Shown: positions 33,427 through 42,300 of the stretch, in pieces | How positions within the stretch are numbered: the first letter of the stretch is position 1 | How the letters are laid out: the number at the start of each line of letters is the position of its first letter | Source of the DNA: Microcoleus vaginatus HSN003 | GTDB taxonomy: Bacteria; Cyanobacteriota; Cyanobacteriia; Cyanobacteriales; Microcoleaceae | Assembly (NCBI RefSeq): GCF_022701255.1 | Contig: NZ_CP031705.1 | Span: 6,386,001 to 6,450,000, forward strand | Direction of reading: 5' to 3' | DNA length: 64,000 nt | The notes under the pieces: generated by a model | Told to the model about the DNA's origin: nothing | The model's input: only the letters and a program-made list of their open reading frames with translations | Database searches by the model: none | Position numbers and translations under genes: made by a program

Positions 33427-33465
33427 GATATTTTTTATTTTCTAGAAACTAAGAGAGGTTAAATC

Positions 33466-34863
33466 ATGATGAACATTCTTCCGGAAAATCATCCATTGGC
33501 TACTATTGTGTGTGGATTTGAGAGAGGTGGAACAACTTTACTCTCTGAGATATTAAGGCAGCATCCTCAGCTTGACAGCGGATTTGAAGGCGGATTTTTA
33601 CTAGCAGACGAAGCCTCTAATTTTGGTTCCATAGAACCTTACTATACTAATCTTAAAACTGGTTGGGGACTAGGAGACAGTCAACTCAATCACATTTGTG
33701 CTGCCAATACTTGGTCTGATGTGTACCAGAGACTAATTGAGCAATCTCCTATTATTAAAAACAAAAATACTTTAGTTTTTGATAAAACGCCAAAGTATAT
33801 GCAAGTATTATCTAATGTTCTCAGTAAAGTTCCCAATATCCCCTGTATAGTTCTGGTGAGAGATCCGAGAGCAATATTATACTCTTGGTTTAAAAGAGCT
33901 GGTTTGAAAAAAGAAGTCTGGCTGGAAAAAACGTTGTCAATTCAGTGTCAAAGATACTTATCCTACGCTTCGGGGTGGAAGACAGCGTTAGAAAATGGAT
34001 TTGGCGATCGATTATTATTAGTAAATTATGAAAATCTTTGTTCAAATACCTTGTCGGAATGTCAAAGGATTTTTGATTTTATTGGTTTAGATTTTCACAG
34101 CGACTATTTGTCGTTTAAATACCATAAAAAATATGGTAATGTCTATGGAGGTGGAGTTTCATTAGAATATTTGACTGAATACCAACAACATTTCTCAGAT
34201 GATGTTTGCCAGCAAATTTTGAAAGCAACTGAAGAATTTAGCAATTTTTGGTGGCACCCTGACAATCTCTCGGTCAATTTGCCAGAAAATCCTGTCGAAG
34301 AAGTCTCTAAAAAACCAGTAATAACTATTCCAGAAGATGCTTCAATTAAAATTGTTGATGCGATTAATTTTCAAGAAAATTTTTCCGAAAAGTTATGGGG
34401 AGTTTCCATTGATTTACCAAAGCGCAATACCTATGTAGATTCAAGTCATGCGATCGTTGGAGGCTGGGCGATTGGCAAGCCGTCTCGGATTTCTGAGATT
34501 GAGTTAATCTGCGACGACAAAGTAATCCAAAGGATTCCTGTTAATGGGGTACGACCAGACGTAGCTCAGGCGTTCCCTCAAGTGCCTAATGCTGAAAATA
34601 GCGGCTTTACAGCGACAGTAAAACTAATTGGAATGCCCTCTGAAGCTGAACTCCTTCTCCAAGCTATTTTTGAGGATGAAAGTTGCGTTCCCCTGGGAGT
34701 AGTGCGATTTCTACAAAAACCCCTCAATCCTGGTTATGAATCTGTGCTGTCTGAAACAAAAAAGGAATTACAGCAGTTTCAGCCTCAGGTTCAGGAACTC
34801 GCAGTCGATGTAGAGCGATCGCAAGCTCAACTCGACCAAATAGAGGCAGATATGAAAGTCTAG
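33466..34863 (+). CDS. PAPS-dependent sulfotransferase with C-terminal accessory module
   Basis: This 465-residue protein has the 5'-phosphosulfate-binding loop GFERGGTTLL at residues 17-26 and the 3'-phosphate-binding motif VLVRDPRAILYSWF at about 129-142, as in Sulfotransfer_3 type enzymes. It should sulfate a glycan or other acceptor. Residues ~301-412 form a beta-rich module (VDSSHAIVGGWAIGKPSRIS, VRPDVAQAFPQVP) also found at the end of the TPR/GT2 protein at 36108. The last ~45 residues are a coiled coil. AGAGAGG lies before the ATG. cysC nearby can supply the donor. Confidence 0.88.
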   Translation: MMNILPENHPLATIVCGFERGGTTLLSEILRQHPQLDSGFEGGFLLADEASNFGSIEPYYTNLKTGWGLGDSQLNHICAANTWSDVYQRLIEQSPIIKNKNTLVFDKTPKYMQVLSNVLSKVPNIPCIVLVRDPRAILYSWFKRAGLKKEVWLEKTLSIQCQRYLSYASGWKTALENGFGDRLLLVNYENLCSNTLSECQRIFDFIGLDFHSDYLSFKYHKKYGNVYGGGVSLEYLTEYQQHFSDDVCQQILKATEEFSNFWWHPDNLSVNLPENPVEEVSKKPVITIPEDASIKIVDAINFQENFSEKLWGVSIDLPKRNTYVDSSHAIVGGWAIGKPSRISEIELICDDKVIQRIPVNGVRPDVAQAFPQVPNAENSGFTATVKLIGMPSEAELLLQAIFEDESCVPLGVVRFLQKPLNPGYESVLSETKKELQQFQPQVQELAVDVERSQAQLDQIEADMKV

Positions 34864-34934
34864 GCATTCCCTCGTCCGGAAGATAGTTAAGTAGTTGGAT
34901 ATAAATAAAGGGAAAGAGTCAGAAACATGGTTTC

Positions 34935-36068
34935 TTGAAGGAACCATGTTTCAAGATTTGTCGATCGTTTCGGAGAGGATCGGATTTTTTGAAAGGAACC
35001 CAATACTTTTTAATTAGCGCTTTGGCACTTACACTTGGAGCTGTGCCGGCCACTCTCGCTGAGTTTACCACACGTGGCATAGATGCTAGAACCTCTGGCA
35101 TTTTCAAAATCGCAGATTCTTCTGATAATGGCTATACATACGGTTACGCTCCTTCAATTATCAAGCACAACGGGATTTATCACGCTTTTTATTGTTCCAG
35201 CCCGGAGCCCAGAGAAGGAATTGATGCTATACGCTATGTCTTTTCTAAAGATGGGGTTAACTGGTCTGCTCCGAAAGTTGTCCTGAAAGCTAAGCCTAGG
35301 ATTGATGATAAAACTAGAAAATTGACCAATCGAGCTGCGTGCGACCCTAGTTTAGTTTACTATAAAGATTACTACTATCTTTTCTATTCTAACCAGCATC
35401 AAACAGGTTTAGAGTTAGGCGATCGCACCGGAACTCAGACTACTATTTCCGTAGCTCGCGCTCGCAATATCATCGGCCCTTACTTCACCTATACCGAAAG
35501 AGGCACATGGGAAGAGAATCCGCCCGATGTAAAAATGATTATTGTGCCGCAAGTTAAACGCAGCGGAAACCGACACAATTACGGAGCTGGCCAACAGACG
35601 GTAGTCGTTAAAAATGGGCAGTTATATATGTGGTACACTGACGACTCGCTTCACCCTAACGAAGGGCCGCGCATATATTTCTTGAAGTCAAATGACCCTG
35701 TAAATTGGACTGGGAAGCCTGTACCGATAAATCTCGCCAGAACTGCTTCAGTTGATATCAAATACGATGCTAGAAGGGGTAGATTTGTCCTCGTGCAAAT
35801 ACTCCGCAGTCACCAAGCAAGTCCTTCGTTAGCTACTGCTTACTCTACAGACGGAATTAACTGGACGGGTTTTCGGACTCTTTACCGCGATCGCAAATTC
35901 CCTGCTTTCACTCACAATGTGGGAATGAGTAGCGATCGACTTGGGCATCTAATAGATGGAGAAAATCCCCTTGTTGCTTTTGGGGCTCCCTACGATCTGA
36001 GTACAAAAGATATATGGGGGGTGTGGGATTTGTTTGGAGTAAGAGTGAATCTAGGTTCTCCTCTCTGA
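34935..36068 (+). CDS. Secreted GH43-like beta-propeller protein
   Basis: This protein has 377 residues from a TTG at 34935; a downstream TTG near 34995 is an alternative, and nearby ATGs are out of frame. A hydrophobic stretch (FLISALALTLGAVPATLAEF) is a signal peptide. The rest looks like a five-bladed propeller of the GH43/GH32/GH68 superfamily, with recurring strands (GYAPSIIKHNGIYHAFY, CDPSLVYYKDYYYLFYSN, IYFLKSNDPVNWTG, TAYSTDGINWTGF) and acidic residues at blade starts. It may trim or bind the exported polysaccharide. The inverted repeat GAAACATGGTT/AACCATGTTTC at the start may influence initiation. Confidence 0.75.
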   Translation: MKEPCFKICRSFRRGSDFLKGTQYFLISALALTLGAVPATLAEFTTRGIDARTSGIFKIADSSDNGYTYGYAPSIIKHNGIYHAFYCSSPEPREGIDAIRYVFSKDGVNWSAPKVVLKAKPRIDDKTRKLTNRAACDPSLVYYKDYYYLFYSNQHQTGLELGDRTGTQTTISVARARNIIGPYFTYTERGTWEENPPDVKMIIVPQVKRSGNRHNYGAGQQTVVVKNGQLYMWYTDDSLHPNEGPRIYFLKSNDPVNWTGKPVPINLARTASVDIKYDARRGRFVLVQILRSHQASPSLATAYSTDGINWTGFRTLYRDRKFPAFTHNVGMSSDRLGHLIDGENPLVAFGAPYDLSTKDIWGVWDLFGVRVNLGSPL

Positions 36069-36107
36069 AATATTGCACCCCCCAATGACAGATTTGATTA
36101 GAGCTAA

Positions 36108-39100
36108 TCAACAGGACTTGATTTGGTACTTTAACAGCACTGTACCCAAGATAACGCGACTTCCATCTTCAAGAACAGCTTCTAAAGTTAGTTCAGCCTC
36201 ATCAGGCAACCCGATTACTTTCAAGATTGCTGAAAACCCGCTTTTTTCACCCCAGGGTGCTTGTGGAAAAATCTGGGCTACATCGGAGCGATTTCCATCT
36301 ATAGCGATCGCCTCAATGACTTGTCCGTCGCAGATTAACTCCACGGCAACAGCCGGAGAAGTCTTGCCTACAATCCAGCCGGCAACAATAATCGAACTAC
36401 TATTTATCTGGGTTTCTGGAGCTGGGGAGTCTATTGAAAAAGCCCACAATTCACAAGGATTTTCCAAGCTAGAAACCGCTAGGATATCAACTATAGTTAC
36501 AATCCTTAAACTATAGTTTTCTTGTTCCCTGCTGAAATTGGGGTTGTAGCAAGGATCTTGCTCGATTAAATGTCCCCACTTTTGCTGCATTTTTTCAGTT
36601 TCTTGCTGGAATCTCCGTTGTTTTTCTGGAGTATCTTCTTGCCCGCGACTCTTCGACTCATAGTGATATAAAATTACATGAGGCAGATAAATATTGCGGT
36701 AGCCATGAGTCACCATGTTTAGGCATAAATCAACATCATTAAAAGCTACAGAAAGCAGTTCTTCAAATCCTCCGACCTTTTCAAACACCTCTCGCCGACA
36801 CATCAAACACGCTGCTGTCACGGCTGAGTAGTTGTTCACGGAGGCAAGCTGAGAAACATATCCCTGATGGCTAGCAGGAAAATGTTTGTGACTGTGACCT
36901 GCTACACCGCCAACTCCCATCACCACTCCTGCGTGCTGAACTGTATTGTCAGGATACAGCAATAAAGCACCTACAGCACCAATTGTCGGTCTTTGAGCTT
37001 GCTCAACCATTGCCTCAAGCCAATCAGAGGTGATGACTTCTGTATCGTTATTCAAAAACAGGAGGTAGTCACCTTTTGCTTTAGTTACTGCATAGTTGTT
37101 GATGCGAGAATAATTGAAAGGTATGTTATACTCATAACACTTAAACCGATTGGGCTCTAAGCATTTCCAAGCGGCAATAATTGCTGCTGTTTCTGGTTCA
37201 TCACTGCCATTATCTATGACGATTACTTCGTAATTGGGATAGGTACTTTTTTCAAAAATAGACTTCAAACAACGATCCAAAATATTCCCTAAATTTCTCG
37301 TCGGGATAATGATGCTGATAAGTTTGTATTCTGGAATTTGATAGCGGATGATATAAACCCCTGGAGACTCTGGCGGACTAACAATTTTACTGCATTTTTC
37401 ACCGCGGCGTTCTACTGCCTCTGTTAATGCTTTTGTAGCTGCTTGTTCGGCGTAAGATTTAGCTCCATGATTGCCAGCAGTAGACTCGGAGTGGATTCTC
37501 CAGTGATAAAGAACTTTGGGGATGTGGAAAATTTTGTCAGTTTTTTCTGTGACTCTGAGGACTAAATCGTAATCTTGGCTGCCTTCGTATCCGAGTCGGA
37601 AACCACCTACTTGCTTGACTAGGGAATGGCGATAAACACCTAAGTGACAAGTGTACATTCGGGAGAGAAAGGAATCAGGACACCAATCTGGTTTAAAAAA
37701 TGGATCGGTACGCTTACCTTGTTCATTCAATTTATCTTCATCGGAATAAATCATATCAGCTTCAGGATGCTGATTCAGGAAAAAAGCCATTTCGTAAAGA
37801 GCTTCCGGTGCTAAGATATCATCATGATCTAACAACGCAATAAATTCTCCGGTTGCCACTTCCAAAGCTGAGTTTGACGAAGCGGATATATGCCCGTTTT
37901 TACTCCTAAATACTACTTTGATTCTTTCATCCTTAGCAGCATAGTTCGCCAGAACTTCTTTGATGTAGGGTTTTGTGGAAGTGTCATCTGCAATACACAG
38001 TTCCCAGTGCGGATAAACTTGAGCTAAAACCGACTCGATCGCCTCTTGCAAAAGTTCTTTAGGAGTGTTATACACTGGCATGATGATACTAATCCGAGGC
38101 TGATACTTAAACACCTTGACTTGTTCAGCCATCTGCCGGAAGTCTTCAGGCTTCGGTGAATTTTCCTGGAGCCACAATTCATAGATATCTGAACTACAGG
38201 GGATTCCTTGAAAGGTTCCCTCGAAATTATTTCTTTTCTGCAATAACTTGGCTAGCTGAAAAGATGCCTCGATCTCATCTGGTTTAATGTGAAGTGCCAT
38301 CTGATAAAAAATAATTGCCTCTTGATACTCACGCCTTCTGACTAGGGCATTGGCTAACTGGCAATATAATTGAGGAGCGTCTGGCTTAATTTCTAAAAGT
38401 TTGTGATATAGTTCGACATCATCTGGGTTCTGCTCAATGGTTTTATAGTATAAGCTAACAGCTTCTTTTGAATACAATCGACTTTGTTGTTGCAGAGCAT
38501 CAGCCAACTTTTCATGCACCAAAGGCAGATCCGAATTTAACTCGATCGCCCTTCGATAAGCTCCGATCGCCTCCTCCCACCTCTGCAACTCCATCAAAGC
38601 CTCGCCCAAATTATAGTAAGACCAATGGAAGTCTGGATTTAGCTCGATCGCCCTTCCATACGCCACCGCCGCCTCTTCCCACTTCTCCTGCTTAATCAGC
38701 ACATCCCCTAAATTATTGTGCGACCAAGAAAAGTCTGGGTTAAATTCGATCGCCAGACGATATGCAGCAACCGCCTCCTCTAACCTTCCTTGTCCTTGGC
38801 AAATATCCCCCAAATTGTGGTGAACTTCCCACAAATCCGGCTGAATTTCAATAGCTTTTCGATAAACTGTTACCGCTTCATCGAACTGCTTTGTTTGAAC
38901 AAGAGCCTCCCCTAAATTTTGGTAAATCTCCGCAGCTTGATAATCAATCTCTAAAGCTTTGCGATAAGAGGCGATCGCCTTCTCCCACTCCCCCTTTTTA
39001 GCCAAAGCTTTCCCTAAACTGTAGAGAGGTTTAGCAGCATTGAGGTTAGTAATCATAACACTGCGGTTAAAATGGTCTTTTCGCTGTTTTTCCTCTGCCT

Positions 39101-39287
39101 CAGATGCCGATAATTCGCTTTTTAAAATAATCGCTTTGGGATTCGGTTCGTCATAACTATAAATTTCTACAGTAGATGAATTAGAGGACTGGTTATTGAG
39201 GGGAAATGGAATAATATTAGATTGGTTACTCATACCCTGTACCTGTTGTAATTTGAGACGGTTAAAGCAGTTGAGTTTATTTTTCAT
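36108..39287 (-). CDS. TPR protein with two GT2 domains and C-terminal accessory module
   Basis: This 1059-residue protein contains about eight TPRs at residues ~75-345. A first GT2 domain spans ~398-600 (IIMPVYNTPKE, IADDTSTKP, ALLDHDD) and a second ~656-877 (IIIPTRN, VIDNGSDEP, LFLNNDTEV). A ~110-residue beta-rich module occupies ~943-1059 (SSIIVAGWIVGKTSP, NRSDVAQIFPQAP) and matches one in the sulfotransferase at 33466. Two tandem transferase domains suggest synthesis of a disaccharide step or rhamnan-like chain. A second ATG 18 codons in is a possible start. The stop is 40 bp from the convergent GH43-like gene. Confidence 0.9.
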   Translation of the reverse strand: MKNKLNCFNRLKLQQVQGMSNQSNIIPFPLNNQSSNSSTVEIYSYDEPNPKAIILKSELSASEAEEKQRKDHFNRSVMITNLNAAKPLYSLGKALAKKGEWEKAIASYRKALEIDYQAAEIYQNLGEALVQTKQFDEAVTVYRKAIEIQPDLWEVHHNLGDICQGQGRLEEAVAAYRLAIEFNPDFSWSHNNLGDVLIKQEKWEEAAVAYGRAIELNPDFHWSYYNLGEALMELQRWEEAIGAYRRAIELNSDLPLVHEKLADALQQQSRLYSKEAVSLYYKTIEQNPDDVELYHKLLEIKPDAPQLYCQLANALVRRREYQEAIIFYQMALHIKPDEIEASFQLAKLLQKRNNFEGTFQGIPCSSDIYELWLQENSPKPEDFRQMAEQVKVFKYQPRISIIMPVYNTPKELLQEAIESVLAQVYPHWELCIADDTSTKPYIKEVLANYAAKDERIKVVFRSKNGHISASSNSALEVATGEFIALLDHDDILAPEALYEMAFFLNQHPEADMIYSDEDKLNEQGKRTDPFFKPDWCPDSFLSRMYTCHLGVYRHSLVKQVGGFRLGYEGSQDYDLVLRVTEKTDKIFHIPKVLYHWRIHSESTAGNHGAKSYAEQAATKALTEAVERRGEKCSKIVSPPESPGVYIIRYQIPEYKLISIIIPTRNLGNILDRCLKSIFEKSTYPNYEVIVIDNGSDEPETAAIIAAWKCLEPNRFKCYEYNIPFNYSRINNYAVTKAKGDYLLFLNNDTEVITSDWLEAMVEQAQRPTIGAVGALLLYPDNTVQHAGVVMGVGGVAGHSHKHFPASHQGYVSQLASVNNYSAVTAACLMCRREVFEKVGGFEELLSVAFNDVDLCLNMVTHGYRNIYLPHVILYHYESKSRGQEDTPEKQRRFQQETEKMQQKWGHLIEQDPCYNPNFSREQENYSLRIVTIVDILAVSSLENPCELWAFSIDSPAPETQINSSSIIVAGWIVGKTSPAVAVELICDGQVIEAIAIDGNRSDVAQIFPQAPWGEKSGFSAILKVIGLPDEAELTLEAVLEDGSRVILGTVLLKYQIKSC

Positions 39288-39314
39288 CTACCTAGAGAGG
39301 TATCCGGAAAATTA

Positions 39315-42300
39315 CTAAACTTTTGCTAGTTCAATGGCGCGATTGTATGCCTCGATCGCCTCATCAATCTCGCCTTTTTCTTGCAAAGCATCCCCTAACT
39401 TTTGGTGAACCTCCCAGATGTCCGGTTTCAATTCAATAGTTTTTTCATAACATCCGATCGCCTCATCCAACTGACCCCAACTATCCAAAGCATCCCCCAA
39501 ACTTTGATAAGCTTGAACCAAATTGGGATTTAACTCGATCGCTCTCCGATAACAGGCGATCGCATCTTCGCGCCGATCGAGACTGGCCCAAGCTTTCCCC
39601 AAACCGTAATGAGGTGAATCGAAATTCGGGTTCAGATCGATCGCTTTTCGGTAAGCCGCGATCGCCTCCTCACACTGCCCCATAACGCTGAGCACCTCCC
39701 CTAAATTGTGATAAGCATCCGCATAACTCGGCTGCAACTGAATCGCCCGTCGGTAACATGAAATAGCTCGCTCCAACTGACCCAGTTCTAACAAAGTATT
39801 GCCCAGAGTAAAGTGTTCCTCAGGCTTTGCCCAATTGATATCGAGAGTCAGAGCTTCATACCAACATTCTGCCCCTGCTTGCGGCTGACCGGCCTGCAAA
39901 AATACCCTCGCTAAATTTCGGTAAGCCGAGGCTAAAGTCGGTTTAATTTTAATTGCTTGTTGGTAACAAGCAATTGACTTTTCCCAGTGTTTCTGCTGAG
40001 CGTAAAGGCTGCCTAAATTGGCATGAATTTCAGCAAAATTCGGCTCGATTTCCAGGGCTTGAACGTACCAATACCTCGCTGCCTCTGCTTTGCCCATAGC
40101 TTGGGTAGCATTCCCCGCAATCTTGTAGGCAAATGCTGCATCCGGTTGGATTTCAATAGCTCGCTTGCACTCTGCGATCGCCTCTTCAAATTTCCCCTGG
40201 GCGTAATAAGCTTCGGCCTGTTTGATGTATGTTTCTGCACTGACAGAAGGGACGATCGCCACAGGTTTGCCATTGTTACTACTACCGCTATCAAATGCAG
40301 ATAATGTTAAACTTTCGGCAGATTTTGAATGACCGTTGTTCAGATTGTTTGCTGGTGCCGCAGAAGCGATCGCATCCCCAACTTCCACAGCGGCAGCAGG
40401 TTCGTGAGTGTTTCGATCGCCCTTTACCCGCGTCGCAGAAGCAACAGTATCACTTGCTAGATGGTTGGCTACCCAACCACTGTTGTTAAGTGCCGCGGCT
40501 TTCTCCAAACAGACAGCAGCTTCATGTACTTTTCCTTGCTTTTTTAACGCTATCGCCAGATTTTGATAAGCCGCCTTTAAATTCGGATTTAACTCGATCG
40601 CGCGGCGGTAACACGCGATTGCATAAGTAATTTGACCTTGCTTAAACAAAAGGTTGCCCAATTTAAAATGCTGATCTGGCGATACCTTCTCCGGTTCCAA
40701 AGAATAAGCTTCGTACCAGCACTCGTTCGCCTCTTCCAGTTTGCCCTGCTGCGTCCACACCCTAGCCAAATTCCGGTAAGCTGGTGCTAAATTCGGTTGG
40801 ATAGCAATCGCTCTTTGGTAGCAAGTAATTGCCGGTGATGGCTGTTTAGCTATAGCATACAAAGTGCCAAGATTTACGTAAACATCTGCATCGTTAGACT
40901 TAATTTTGATGGCTTTTTTATAGCACTCGATCGCATCTTCTGTATTTCCTTGCACTTGCAAAATTTTGGCCCACAGTTTGTAAGCAGCCAGCGCATCCGG
41001 TTTAATTTCAATAGCTCGCTTGCACTCAGCAATAGCCCGCTCCAACTGTTTTTGAGCGCAATAAGATTCTGCCCGCTGAATGCAGTCATCAGCGGTTTCT
41101 GGTTCCCGAAAATCTGCCGTAAAACCGCTATCAACAACTGTCACCGGCGACAAAACCTCAGCCGAGTTTTGAGCAGCAGGTGCAGAATGTTCCGAAACGG
41201 CGATCGTATTTAAATGTTGCGGTACAGCAGGAATTGTTGTCGGCTGCTGCAACTGTATACGAGGTTTTTCAGCGGAGATTGTGGAATCGAGTTGCAAGGA
41301 ATTAGCGGCAACATTTGCCGGCAAAGTAGATGTTTGGGGATTCTGAGGTAACTCCGATTTCGGATTCAAACTTACAACTACTGTCTTGAACAAATCCCCA
41401 AAAATGTTAGCCGGACGTTCCATTATCTTTCGATAAGTAGCAACTTCCTCCTGCACCTTTTTTTGAGCTTTGAGAGCATTTCCTAACTGTTGGTAAGCTT
41501 CGTTTGAATTGGGGTTTAACTCGATAGCATGGCAGTAGCAGCGTATAGCCTGCGTTACCTGATTCTGCCTCAAAAAGTTATCGCCCAGATGAATGTGTTC
41601 TTCAGGAGTTGCCTTGGCAGGTTCCAGAGAATACGCTTTAAACCAGCACTCATCAGCCTCCGATAGCTGCCCCATTTGTGACCACACCCGAGCTAAATTT
41701 CGGTAAGTTGATGCTAAATTCGGTTGAAGGGCGATCGCTTTTTGGTAAAATGCGATCGCAGATTGCCACTGCTGTTCCTGAGCGTAAAGCGTACCCAAAT
41801 TAGTATAAGCTTCAGCAAAATCAGGGTCTAGTTCAATCGCCTTAGCGTAGCAATTTTTCGCCTCCTCTATCTTGCCTTGAGCTTGCCTAGCATTCCCCCA
41901 AATTTTATAAGCCCTCGCATCTGGTTTAACTTGGAGAACTCGCTGGCAAGCCGCCGCCGCCTGCTCGAATTTCCTTTGACTATAAAAGGCTTCTGCACCT
42001 TGAATGTAGACTTCTATATCGTCAGCTTTGAAGGCTAAAGCACCGTGGCTACTATTAGTTATTGGCTCTTTTATCTGAGCAGGATTGGCTTTTTGATAAC
42101 AAATTAAAGCCCGCTCCCAATTTTTTTCTTGGGTGTACAGACTAGCAAGATTAGTATAAACTTCGGTAAAATCAGGCTGAATTTCCAGAGCTTTCACGTA
42201 CCAATCCTTTGCCTTGGTTAAGTTACCTTGTACTTGACTGATCTTGCCCAAGGTTTTGTAAGCTGGTGCAAAATCAGGTTTCTGCTTCAGGGCTTGCTCG

